Positions 8,665 through 17,931 of a stretch of DNA of 21,984 nt are shown one piece after another (the stretch's first letter is position 1; each line of letters starts with the position of its first letter). The notes beneath the pieces were generated by a model. The model worked only from the letters and a program-made list of their open reading frames with translations. It ran no database searches and was not told the origin of the DNA. The DNA is from Chara braunii (Eukaryota; Streptophyta; Charophyceae; Charales; Characeae): NCBI GenBank assembly GCA_003427395.1, contig BFEA01000203.1:235607-257590 (forward strand), given 5' to 3'. Position numbers and translations under genes: made by a program.

Positions 8665-9669
8665 ATGATGGAAATCATTAGAAAGAGGGCGAATGCGAAG
8701 GAGGACCAGGTGGACTGGAGGACACAAGGAATAGTTATCCGGAGTTGGAATGTCAACAGACTAGGTAACATAGTGGAAAAAGAAGAAAAATTGAATGATA
8801 TAATCAAAGGACTGACGACGCACACAAACAAACCACCAGATATAATTCTGTTACAAGAAACCCACCTCACCTTCTCAGCGGAACACAACAAAATTCTAAA
8901 AGTATTAGCAGAGAAACTAGGAGTCAAAGACGAAATATGGTCAGCAAATAATGAGTCAAGCACAAAAGGGACAACCATCCTCATACCAAAATCATCTCGT
9001 CTCTACACGGCAGGTTCGGTAATGGGCATGGAGGCAGACACAATAGAGGGTAGATGGTGCCTCATGGATCTAAAATGGAAAGAGGAAGAATTCAAAGTAA
9101 TCAATGTATATGCACCAAACAATTCCTCAGACAGAGCAATATTCATAACAAGCATTGGGCATTTGATCACTCCCTTCTCAACCTGCATTCTGGCGGGGAC
9201 TGGAACGCGACTTTGGATCCCACCACCGATCGTATTTCTAGATCCTCGGCTAGTCAGCCTACACATGAGACAGTGCCCATCCAGAAGCTGATACTGGATC
9301 ACAATTTGGTTAAACCATACCATACTCTGCATCCGGGGACAAGAGCCTTCAAGCTGGTAAAAAAAAATCATGTACAACACATTGCTTTCTCCTTCATCGA
9401 TTACTTCCTGCTCTCAGAGATGCTAATGGGAACAATCAAAAGTGCAAAGATTCTTCCCCTACAACCCTACCGGGTCTGGATCATAAACCCATTGAACTCG
9501 TTATCAGCTTTGAACAATATGTAAAGAAAGGTTCTTGCTTTCACAAACAACAATTCCCTCCTGCTGAGTCAGTCCTTCCAGGAGCGAGTTAGGGAATGCT
9601 GGCAAAATATGAGGGGCAGTTACCTACCTATCCATGATAGGTGGGAATGGTTTCAAGAAAGTTACTCTA
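8665..9669 (+). pseudogene. LINE ORF2, AP-type endonuclease domain
   Basis: It begins at ATG 8665. The endonuclease signature is visible in order: SWNVNRLGNI (catalytic Asn region), DIILLQETHL (metal-binding Glu), GRWCLMDLKW, INVYAPN, GDWNATLDP (Asp/Asn) and, near 9473, LDHKPIELV in place of the usual SDHxP. The domain nicks target DNA to prime reverse transcription. Frameshifts occur at the G run near 9193-9197, at the CCGGG near 9470-9474, and again before the NNSLLLSQSFQERVRECW segment (from about 9549). The reading stops where an antisense SINE-like element begins (9670). In the intact element it would run straight into the RT domain at 10245. Confidence 0.85.
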
Positions 9670-10244
9670 CATTTTTTTTTTTTTTTTTTTTTTTGTGAAC
9701 AAGTGCTTCAATCTATTCGTGGGAAGCAGCACGTGCTGGGAACCGGGCCCAGCGTCCGATATCAAATTGTACAGATCATTGAGAACATTTGAGATCATTT
9801 AAGAAACCGAGGCCATTACCCGACTTCGGCTGAGAACAGTCTGAGAGCACGATGTGATTCAGAAAGCCTGGGGAGGATTATGAATATCTAATGACCTATT
9901 AAGGAACCACTCATGCAATAAGCTGCCACAGAGGTCCTACGAATGCTCACAACCCTCATGATCCCTAACAAACTCTTCTAAACCTTTCCAATACAGTCTT
10001 ACTCCCTGCTGAGCTCTTCCAGGACTCAAGCCCCCACCCTGCTGGGTTACAGGGCAACACGACTCGCCCGAGCTCTGACCAGCGTCGTCCCAACAGCAAC
10101 CCTTGGTTGTCCCTTGGGATGCCCACCCCAAGGCATCCTTGATCTCTCTACCAGGCCTCACGCTCCTGCATCAACAAGTTACAGGGCAACACCCCGGCAC
10201 CGGCCAACGTCGTTCTGGCATCGAACAGCCGCAGATCACTCTAC
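9663..10244 (-). mobile_element. Dimeric SINE-like insertion with target-site duplication
   Basis: ACTCTAC at 9663-9669 and again at 10238-10244 flanks the insert, as expected for target-primed integration. On the minus strand the element (10237 down to 9670) ends in a 23-base A run (T run 9672-9694), preceded by the hairpin GCTGGG/CCCAGC (9735-9753). Its head is a dimer: the 15-mer GTTACAGGGCAACAC (plus-strand reading) occurs at 10046-10060 and 10178-10192 within units of about 132 bp. One unit has a possible pol III box A (TGGTCAGAGCTCGG, 10081 to 10068) and box B (GGCTTGAGTCC, 10032 to 10022) spaced 49 bases, as in a tRNA gene. The insert interrupts LINE ORF2. Confidence 0.7.
9735..9753 (-). 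other. Conserved 3'-tail hairpin, copy 2
   Basis: Stem GCTGGG/CCCAGC, six Watson-Crick pairs, at the A-tailed end of the dimeric element. Against copy 1, both the outermost and innermost A-T pairs are G-C here. Confidence 0.7.
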
Positions 10245-11487
10245 TTTATAACAAACGGTAGCCAAAAATGTCAAGGAAATTGGCGAACGACAGAAAGCAA
10301 AGGAAACAAGCTCTGGAGACAACCCTCAAGATCGCAGAGACAAATCTAATTGACAATCCTTCCTCGACGCTATATACAAACGTTTTTCAAAAAGCAAGGG
10401 AAAAACTAACCATTTGGAGATGGTGGGAGTTGAAGGGCTTTCAAATAAGAGCCAGAATTAACAAACATGATCTGAGTGAATCGATGTCAAAACATTTCTT
10501 TGTGAGAATCAAAGCAAATGCAAGATCAAGTTCTATAGAAGGGTTGAAGACCCGTACAGGCCCACCCGAAACACTAACAGACAGCAAAGGCATGTTGAAC
10601 ATAGCCAGGGAATTCTATGAAGAGTTGTACCATACAAAGACCCCTACACCTACTCCACCTTGCACCAGAGAAGCACGGTCCATGATGCATCAATATTTAT
10701 AACAAACAATATCAGAGGAGCAAGCAGAATCTCTTGACAAACCCATCACTCCAGAGGAACTGCAATTTGCAGTACAGAGTATGAATAACAACAAGACACC
10801 TGCGATAGACGGACTAGCGAAGGAATTCTGGGAAAAGTTATGGCTGCTTCTAGGGGAGGATCTGTTGAACTTCTACAATGACAGTTGGTAAAAGGGGGGG
10901 TTAGGGAATCTGTTGAGCAGTAGCATGGTGACCTTGCTGTATAAAAAAGGTGACAAAGAAGATATAAGAAACTACAGACCTATATCGCTACTAACGCTCC
11001 CCTACAAAATCCTGGCCAAAGCCTTGGCCTTCATGATCTTGGATCTGACAGAAAAATGTTTTCACATTGACCAAACAGGCTTCAACCCTGGAAGGTACAT
11101 ACTGGACAACGTACTTACCCTCAATGAGGCGGCCAATAAAGTCAGTGAAAAGAGGATTGACACAACAATACTTTTCTTTGACTTCGAGAAGGCATACGAC
11201 CAGGTCAATTGGGCCTTCCTCAATGCAAGCATGGAAAAGATGGGAGTAGGGCCGAACTTCAAGAAATGCGTACGTATTCTATAGAACGACGCCATAGGTT
11301 GCGTCCAAGTCAACGGCCTGCTGTCAGAGTGCTACCCAATCTCACATTCGGTCCGCCAAGGGGACCTGCTAGCACCCCCAATTTTCTTGTTTGTGATGGA
11401 AGCAATAGCATCATTCCTACGCAAAGACCCTTCCATACACAGGCTACCATAAGTGAATGTAAGATCACCTCACCACTTAAGATTTCC
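10245..11487 (+). pseudogene. LINE ORF2, reverse transcriptase domain, first part
   Basis: One frame runs through with stops at 10700-10702, 10889-10891, 11282-11284 and 11450-11452. RT landmarks in order: KTPAIDGLAKEFWEKLW; SSMVTLLYKKGDKEDIRNYRPISLL; DQTGFNPGRYILDNV; FFDFEKAYDQVNW (motif A, catalytic Asp present); SVRQGDLLAPPIFLFVMEA (the QGDPLSP box, changed). It breaks off near 11487, where an insertion starts; the YADD box follows only after 12390. The enzyme would copy element RNA into DNA at the nicked target. The stops rule out function. Confidence 0.9.
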
Positions 11488-11935
11488 TACGGGTTCTCAC
11501 TGGATTGTAGAGGACTTAGGGTGGTAGAGCGGGATTACACCTGATCTTAGAAGACTCAGGATTTAAAAAAAGGGGCCTTCACACAACAAGAGGATACCCA
11601 CAGGGAGGCCAGACTCCCGGTAGCAGGTAGGGGGAAGAACGGGGTTTAGGGTTTTAGAAGAGAAAACCCAAACTAGTTTCCAGGAAGAATGAGTAGCCTT
11701 GGATTGGCTTTCATTACTTTTTCCTGTTTCGTTGAGCTCCCACTGGGACTGGCTTTGATAACTAGGTGGAGGATTAGCTAGAGGAGATCTCCGAAGAAGG
11801 GGACACTGGACCCGTTTTCCAATTAAAGCCCAAGCTGAGTGCTGGCCACATTATTTCAGGTTGAGATGTGGAGGGATTCCTGGCCTCCTTTTGCTCATAT
11901 ATATAAATAAAATCATTTTATTTATTTTTAAAAGG
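11488..11935 (+). mobile_element. 5'-truncated copy of the Gag-element 3' tail
   Basis: This is an inverted relative of 1618-2054. Shared blocks in the same order: TTGTAGAGGACTTAGGGTGG; TTAAAAAAAGGGGCCTTCACAC; GTTTAGGGTTTTAGAAGAGA; CAAACTAGTTTCCAGGA; the hairpin ACTGGA/TCCAAT (11805-11823); GTTGAGATGTGGAGGGATTC; and CCTCCTTTTGCTCATATATA. It has an extra 38-bp segment after the first block. It sits in the LINE RT domain between the QGD and FAD boxes. Its start is uncertain by some tens of bases because weak similarity to the Gag element extends upstream to about 11452. Confidence 0.75.
11805..11823 (+). other. Conserved 3'-tail hairpin, copy 3
   Basis: ACTGGA/TCCAAT around the loop CCCGTTT. 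One pair is broken (C opposite A), so this copy is slightly degraded. Preceded by GGGAC as in the others. Confidence 0.65.
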
Positions 11936-12389
11936 AAGTGTGTAGAGTCTTAAAACATAAGACGTAGTCAGACAGAGGGGTAGAACAGAAGGAGAGACGA
12001 TAGCAGTAGGGTTTAGGGTTTAAGGAAAGAATAGCTGGAAAGTGAAAGGGGAGGGAAAAGTTAGGTAGAGGTAAATAGAGGTAGGTGTAGCGGTTAGCAT
12101 ATCAACCTGGGGGTAAGATGGTCAATTCTTTCGGCTCCTAATTGCAACCTAGAGGCAGGTTGGCAGGTTCTTTCGTCTATAGCCATTTGTCTTTTGTTAA
12201 TCCAGCTTCGTCCTTGTTCAAGAATAGTATGTAGCTTGGCAAGAGAAAGGGACACTGGGCCCGGTTTCCAGTATGAGCCTAATCTGGGTAATGGCCCCAG
12301 TCTTCCGGGTTGAGATGTGGAGGGATTCCCGGCCTCCTTTTGCTCTATATATAATGAAGCATGCTGTTTGTTAATTAAAAAAAAAAAAA
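11936..12389 (+). mobile_element. tRNA-headed SINE-like element
   Basis: TAGGTGTAGCGGTTAGCAT (12083-12101) closely matches the D-arm and box A of tRNAs, and GGTCAATTCTT (about 12119) is a weak box B about 36 bases on. A body follows, then the hairpin ACTGGG/TCCAGT (12254-12272), GTTGAGATGTGGAGGGATTC, CCTCCTTTTGCTCTATATAT and a 13-base A run ending near 12389. This is the classic SINE layout: pol III head plus a 3' tail shared with other retroelements. Telomere-like TAGGGTTTAGGGTTTA lies upstream at 12007-12022, so the left boundary is unclear; it could be a nested pair with the element at 11488-11935. Confidence 0.6.
12254..12272 (+). other. Conserved 3'-tail hairpin, copy 4
   Basis: ACTGGG/TCCAGT with the inner pair as a G-T wobble, loop CCCGGTT. 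Preceded by GGGAC. Confidence 0.65.
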
Positions 12390-14633
12390 GAAGTTTGCAG
12401 ACAACCTCGCTGTCCTCATTCGAGCCTCAGACTCATCTTTCACTGCGCTAGTAAGAGCCATGGAAACATTCAGACTGGCATCAGAAATGAAAATCAACTG
12501 GGAAAAAACAATTGGGTGGTGGTTAGCTGAGGACGCGATTCCCCAGCCCCAGGGTCCGGAGGCAGCTATGACTTGGGAAACACCGGACACTCCCACGCGA
12601 TACCTGGGTATTCTGATGACTAAAGAAGGCCTGGCCCCTCAAATGGCCCAGAATGTACTCTCCAAAAAAATAAACAAGCTGGGCAGGTGGGGAAACATAT
12701 TTACTTCCTTGCTGGGGCGCTCATTAGCCATTAATACATCCATCTTCTCAGTGATGTGGTACATAGCTTCAATTTGGACAATCCCAAACCAATCACTTAA
12801 AGACCTCAACCGCAAAGCAAGAGCGTACCTATGGTCAAGAAACCCCAACAAAGAGAACTGTATACTAAAGATAGCATGACATTATATCACAAGGCAACCA
12901 GACAAAGGGGGCCTGAGTATTATAGACCCTAAACAAGAAACAAAAGCCCTACAAGCCAAATGGATTATCAAACTACTGACCAAACCTGAATCAGCATGGA
13001 ACAAACTGGTCTTGGATAGCATAAGGGGTTTAGCCCCAACTGCGACACCAGGGAACATGTCCGGTTTATTTTGGGTAATGAATAAGGAATGGATCCCAAA
13101 AACAGGTCGTAGAAATCAAAGAAGAGGAGCTCGTCCAACTCAAGCCAGGCTCCCACATCCTATTGGGCAGCCTTGCTTCAGATATGGCGGGAAATTATGC
13201 CGAAGAAGGTAGGTAAACCCAGATCCAAAGAGGAGGTACTGAGGCAACTGCTATTCGGCAACCCTTGGGTGAGAGATGAAAACGATCACTCGCTCTCCCT
13301 CAAACCAAGGGGTATGCGATAGCTGTCATGGATAAAGCATGGAATCTGGAGAGTGAGCCATATATGGGACGAAGAAAAAAAAGATTGGCTGACCAATCAG
13401 GAACTTACCACCAGCCTTAAAGGATGCCACCGGCGGGAGGAGAATTTGCAAACTATCATCAAATGCATTCCAGAAGACTGGAAGGAGCTGCTGGGTGAAG
13501 CATCGACTTGGAAAACTGGGGAATGGGGAGTCAAGATACAGGAATTGTCCCCCTCAAGAGCCTACCAATTTTCTCACAAACAGCAGGGATCAGATACCCT
13601 GGCTGTCTTTACCTCCTTCCCAATCGCGTCATCACTTCACGACTCTTCATCCATTCTGAATACGGACGTGGAAAGAACAGTCTTAGATTTGTTTATTCTC
13701 AGGCAAGTAAGAGTTCTAGGGACATGGCCCAAAACAATCTTCAGGATGGATATGGCGATTCAAGACTTGGAATTCGACCCGGCAGAATGGACTTGGACAC
13801 CAAACAGAAGCAGAAGTCTCAAAACGAACATCCACATTCAGGAATACACAGTCAAACTGGGATATGAACTACTCCTCAAGACAAAGGATCCTGACCCAAC
13901 AATTAAAAACAGACGGCGGAAGTTAATAGGTCAGGACTCCAGCCAGATCTCACAAATACCATGGAAAAAGTTCAAGTCAATCCGACCAGTCAAAATCAGA
14001 AGCCTACAGTGGCTCATCTCGTACGTGGCTCTACCGGTCAACCAGTGGTTATATATCAGAAGAAGTAAGAACGATCCTAACAGCTCAGATTTATGCGTGG
14101 TATGTTCAAAAAATGAACCAGAATATATGCTACACTGCCTAATACGTTGTACAGAGGCTACGTAATACTGGGCTAGAGCTTCGGACCTCTGGGATTCCCT
14201 CTTCTCGACTCCCCTCCCTGAACACCCCATCCAACTCCTATGGACTAACATTCCAGCCCAATTCCACAAAACAGAGAAGACGTGGTTTGGTATGATCAGA
14301 AAGGTAACACTGTGGTCCATCTGGAAGGAAGGTTGCTGCAGAACCATCGAGGGACTTGCTACTCCAAGAGAGAAGGTATGGGTGGAGACAAAATTTTTGA
14401 TCCAGGCAGAGATTCTTTGCAAGTGGCATAAGACGCGACACTCCATGCCAGATGACGAAGAGCAACAGAAGAGAATTATGGATAAATTTACCAAGGTGTG
14501 GCTCGCAGGGGGCAAAGTAGCAGAGATCAATGACTTTCGCATACGGTGGAAAGACTGGCACAACTCAGAAGCAAGGTGGAGTGGGCAGAGATCCCACCCG
14601 ACAGATGGACAAGAGCCTTCACAGGCCACGTAA
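12390..14633 (+). pseudogene. LINE ORF2, RT second part and C-terminal zinc domain
   Basis: It resumes at KFADNLAVLIRA, where FADN stands for the catalytic FADD, followed by thumb-like sequence (RYLGILMTKEG, SLLGRSLAINTSIFSVMWYIAS). A TGA at 12877-12879 lies where relatives would have Trp before HYITRQPDKGGLSIIDP. The frame changes near 13200 (ATG 13197), with a TAG at 13320-13322. The C-terminal part contains RPVKIRSLQWLISYVALPVNQWLYIRR and the zinc motif CVVCSKNEPEYMLHCLIRC (CX2CX9HX4C, about 14095-14151), like the zf-RVT region of plant LINEs. After TAA 14163-14165 the same frame goes on to TAA 14631-14633 with KVTLWSIWKE. No RNase H domain was recognised. Confidence 0.85.
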
Positions 14634-14918
14634 TCTGGAAGGGGGAATTCCGAAATTTGTACCTTCGGTAGCTTCTAGTACCTTTCTCGCTCTTTATGTT
14701 TTATCTGGCAGGCTCACTTACTGGACCTGAGAGGAAAGGTGGAAGTAAGGCAAGCTGACAGTCAATCCTCCACAATGCTGGTCAGGGTTCCTTCGGCCAG
14801 ACCGAAGGAAGCGTGTGTGTGCTTCATGATGTAATACTTTGATCTGACTTGCCGGTGGAATAGGAACCGGACTGACGCTCCCCAGAATGGAAATGGAGCC
14901 AGGCCCAAAAAAAAAAAA
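14634..14918 (+). other. LINE 3' UTR with two hairpins and poly(A)
   Basis: A nine-pair perfect stem TTCCTTCGG/CCGAAGGAA with loop CCAGA lies at 14788-14810. A second stem, CCGGT/ACCGG, lies at 14852-14870, followed by GACTGACGCTCCCCAGAATGG, GGAGCCAGG and 12 A (14907-14918). The same order occurs in the truncated LINE copy at 15350-15535. In stringent-type LINEs, such 3' stems are recognised by the RT; that role here is inferred. Confidence 0.75.
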
Positions 14919-15571
14919 GGAAGCTGACATTATGGGTGATCTGGAAGAGAAGATGCACCTGCACGATCGAAGGCATAGAGGTAGCCAATGAGGAAATGTG
15001 GGCGACACTAGTCAAAATGGTGGAAACAGAAATCTGATCCAGATGGCGCAAGGTCATCGCAGCATCAAGAAGACTCCCCGAGAGCTCTCCAATCAAGAGG
15101 ACACCATTCCACAAGGATTGGCTGATAAGAGGCAAAATAGCAAGCATAGCGCACAGTCGCCTGATATGGAAGAAATGGCACCGGCTACCGACCCCGAGCG
15201 GACAATAACCTGGGTCAGTAAACGGCCCTCTCTGAGGACTTTTGCTAACCCAGCAGGCCCTACGGCAGCAAAGCCACAGTCATTTTCCAGAGCATGGTTG
15301 TTTCATTCGACAGACCCCAAGGGGGCATCTGAGAGGAAAGTAGACTAGGGCAAGCTGACAGTCAATGCTCCTTTGTTGGGAGTAATCAATGCTGATCAGG
15401 GTTCCTTCGGCCAGACGGAAGGAAGCATGTGTGGGCCATTCATGTATTCCATATTACCACTTGCCGGTGGATAAGGAACCGAACTGACGCTCCCCAGAAT
15501 GGACATGGAGCCAGGACCATATTGAGGACCTGTTAAAAAAAAAAAGAAAAAAAAAAAAGAAAAAAAAAAAA

Positions 15572-15654
<83 letters not shown>

Positions 15655-15664
15655 AAGAAGAAGT
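14919..15664 (+). mobile_element. Second, 5'-truncated LINE copy with long A-rich tail
   Basis: It begins in the ORF2 C-terminal region: KLTLWVIWKRRCTCTIEG matches KVTLWSIWKEGCCRTIEG of the first LINE (near 14308). It carries a TGA at 15036-15038 and ends its frame with TAA near 15208. Its 3' UTR parallels that of the first LINE: CTGAGAGGAAAG, GGCAAGCTGACAGTCAAT, the TTCCTTCGG hairpin (15402-15424, one mismatch) and the CCGGT/ACCGA stem (15464-15482). It ends in about 130 bases of A-rich sequence with occasional G and T (15535-15664). It abuts the poly(A) of the first LINE with no spacer. Confidence 0.85.
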
Positions 15665-15758
15665 AGCAAAACGCTGAAGTAGCTGGCCATACTGATTCAC
15701 AGGAGTTGTCAGGTAGATGATGCGACTGCCACAGCCAGTGGAGATGGTCCCAAGGGAC
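15665..15758 (-). CDS. Candidate host exon, cut or bordered by LINE tail
   Basis: On the minus strand a strong acceptor (TTACTCTTTTTGCTGCATCTGCAG) ends at 15759. The exon would start with one base completing a codon, then read SLGTISTGCGSRIIYLTT and PVNQYGQLLQRFATS up to the A-rich LINE tail. Its start resembles that of the exon at 451-926, both in protein (GTI..., V-x-x-YG-x-L) and DNA (CCTTGGGACCATC against CCTGGGACTATC). A donor was not settled: CA/GTATGG inside the exon is one option. If the LINE sits in the exon, the gene may be broken here. Phase does not fit directly after the exon at 16598-16662, so another exon or another boundary would be needed. Confidence 0.35.
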
Positions 15759-16175
15759 CTGCAGATGCAGCAAAAAGAGTAATGACTCAAAATGGGCATC
15801 TGCATCAGCAATGTATCTATATCTATATATCAGGTTCTGGGGGTAAAGGAGATGAAACAATATCAAAGCTTGAAAAAAGCATCTCTCAAGGCAAGGACTG
15901 CCTGTAAAACAGACCAAACGTAGACTCAATGTCATCTGACTGATGACAAGCTTAGGAGAAGTGGAGGATGCAATGCAAGGAAATGGAACATGTCGACACC
16001 AGGGCTAATCAGGATCCCAGAATGAGCTAACATGCAGAACGGCTTTCATGAGAACAAGGCTAACTGAACTCATACTGAGACAATCCAAACTTCAACCCCA
16101 GCACAATGTCGTGTTGGTCAATAAAACCAAACTGAAGCAAAGTCGCAAAATTATTTCTATGTGGACATTGTGGAG

Positions 16176-16361
16176 CCCTCTCTCCTTGTCGCTGCCATAG
16201 GTGAATCGAAGCTTGAGTGCGACTCTCAATCTGCGGGAGCAGCACCCCTTACCTCTACGTGTTTGTGCGCTGATCCTTCTCTCCTTGTCTCTGCCACAAG
16301 TGAAGGGAAGCTTGAGTCTGTTTTCTCGATCCGAGGGACTGTCACCCTTCACCTCTACGTG
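16176..16361. repeat. Two-copy tandem duplication, period about 98 bp
   Basis: The copies start near 16176 and 16275. Both run TCTCTCCTTGTC, CTGCCA, GAAGCTTGAGT, then CACC(C)CTT and CACCTCTACGTGT. Identity is moderate. It lies in the presumed intron below the exon at 16598-16662. Confidence 0.75.
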
Positions 16362-16597
16362 TGTCATCCATGGGCTAAACAGACTCCTTAGGAGGTTTTG
16401 CTCTCAAAGGACGACCTCAGCTTTTCCACTCAGCAAATACTTTGCAGTCATACGCAACTACCACAGCATCTACCTGTGTCTAGTTTCTAGAACGGTTGCC
16501 AGACCTTAGCACTCTCCTGAAATCTCAAAGCATTTTCACATTTTTCTTTCCCATAGTCCCACTGAATGGATTTCACTGTCGTTTCCCACACACGTAC

Positions 16598-16662
16598 CTG
16601 GATTGGGTCAGCGTTGTAGATATCATAAACTACCAGATGGATGCTCTTGTCAAATGTAGTCG
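16598..16662 (-). CDS. Internal host exon, 65 bp, function unknown
   Basis: Minus strand: acceptor GTGAACAG before 16662, donor CAG/GTACGTGTG after 16598. It encodes TTFDKSIHLVVYDIYNADPIQ. It starts with two bases (CG) and ends on a full codon. The upstream exon (17932-18121) ends with one leftover base (G), so joining gives GCG and keeps the frame open across both, which supports both calls. An in-frame TGA just upstream of the acceptor shows that the coding part begins here. The protein family is not recognised; the composition suggests beta strands. Confidence 0.5.
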
Positions 16663-16884
16663 CTGTTCACAATCCGACAGTGGTGCTTTCCCCACAATCA
16701 TTCTGTACAATGTGGCCAAATTGTGTGAGACTTCTTCAGGTCACTTGCTGAGGAGCCAGTGGGGCCAACTTTTTTCTCTTTTGCTTCAATGAAACTGCAT
16801 GAGGCTGGATTCACCCAGGCAATCTTGGGAATCGAAATTGAGCCAATCCGAAAGTTTCAGAGGCACAGGACTACCAGACCAAAA

Positions 16885-16903
16885 TGGCTGGCGGCGCCAG
16901 CCA
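16885..16903. repeat. 19-bp near-perfect palindrome before an A run
   Basis: Arms TGGCTGGCG and CGCCAGCCA (9 bp each) surround one central G. AAAAGGG and a 14-base A run (16910-16923) follow. It could be the end of a further small retroelement, or a chance GC-rich hairpin in the intron. Confidence 0.6.
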
Positions 16904-17589
16904 AAAGGGAAAAAAAAAAAAAACGTGCTGGTGTTTCAAGTTTTCAACAAAGCTTCGAGGGAACGGGTATTCCGCCTCGGCAAAAAAAAGCTCGAATGTA
17001 CTGGTGGTTTAAACGAACCAATTGGCTCGCTGTGGTGTCTTGCACAGGGGGGGTTGGGGCACCTGATGCCGAATCCAGAGGTCTCGACAGGCACATCTAG
17101 ATTGGCAGCGTTGTAGCCCAGTGCCGAAGACGATTTGGAAATGCTACTCACCAAAGCCTACTAGAATATGTCAAGGCGTACTGATGATTGGTGCTCTCAA
17201 AGCTTGTCATAGGGTCGTAATCCCTCCGTTTATCACAGGGGAGGTTATGTCGCAGGCTGGTAGAGAAGGGATGCATAGCTTGTCCCCTAGGAGTTTTCCC
17301 TTTGTTCAGGTGAAAACATACCCCGGGTCACATATGGCAATAAAAGGGGAGTTGAAGTCTTCTTTTTTCCATATCTTCCCTGTATGCCAGGTTTTCTTCT
17401 TCCATACAATACATGATGTGTCCTTCCCAGCTAAATTTCATCAACAAAATTTCAAGTAGAATTTCACCCCTGCTCCATTCCTTTCAAAATTCAAACAACA
17501 GGAATCTCAATGAAATGGTCAGTACTGACTCAGTAGTCTATTGTGAGGTATGGAAGGAAGGGAGCTTAAGCTTGCTCCACGTATTTGTC

Positions 17590-17860
17590 AGGCTGACAGG
17601 CTTGCTTGCAAGAGAGAGGGGAGGGTGGGGACTGGGGAGGTGGGTACGATGGCATGCGAGTCCTCATTTTATAGGATGCGATGTGATTTATCATGCGCAT
17701 CTGTGGGTGCTTCACCCGTTCCTCAAGCTGACAGGCTTGCTTGCAAGGTAGATGGGGCCCATCATGGGGGAGGGCGGGGACAGGGGAGGTACGTATGATC
17801 GCATGCCGGTCGTCGTTGTGTAGGATGTGATGTGATTTGTCATGCGCACCTGTGGATGCT
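17590..17860. repeat. Two-copy tandem duplication, period 135 bp
   Basis: The copies start at 17590 and 17725. Both carry GCTGACAGGCTTGCTTGCAAG, a G-rich stretch (GGGGAGGGTGGGGAC or GGGAGGGCGGGGAC), ATGATCGCATGC-like words, TAGGATGYGATGTGATTT and TCATGCGCA. It lies within the intron between the exons at 17932-18121 and 16598-16662. Confidence 0.8.
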
Positions 17861-17931
17861 TTTGACATTTTATGTGGGAGGCAACAATAGTAGACAAGAA
17901 ACAAGAGGAAAGTTTGAATAGGCAAACGCAC

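Larger units (their letters stand above)
5797..14918 (+). mobile_element. Long L1-like non-LTR retrotransposon (LINE), inactive
   Basis: On the plus strand the order is ORF1 (nucleic-acid-binding, CCHC knuckle), ORF2 (AP endonuclease, RT, C-terminal zinc motif), a 3' UTR with two hairpins, and a 12-base A run (14907-14918). The 5' limit is uncertain; 5797 marks the first recognisable piece. Removing two insertions (9670-10237 and about 11488-12389) leaves roughly 7.6 kb, usual for L1-type plant elements. It carries many stops and several frameshifts, and the RT active site reads FADN. It lies antisense to the host exons on the minus strand. Confidence 0.85.

Noticed and set aside
8114-8984. 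Minus-strand ORFs over the LINE
   Set aside because: Endonuclease and ORF1 motifs are on the plus strand; these are complements.
15454-15935. Minus-strand ORF rich in Phe
   Set aside because: It is the complement of the A-rich LINE tail; only the part above 15664 has possible coding character, and in a different frame.
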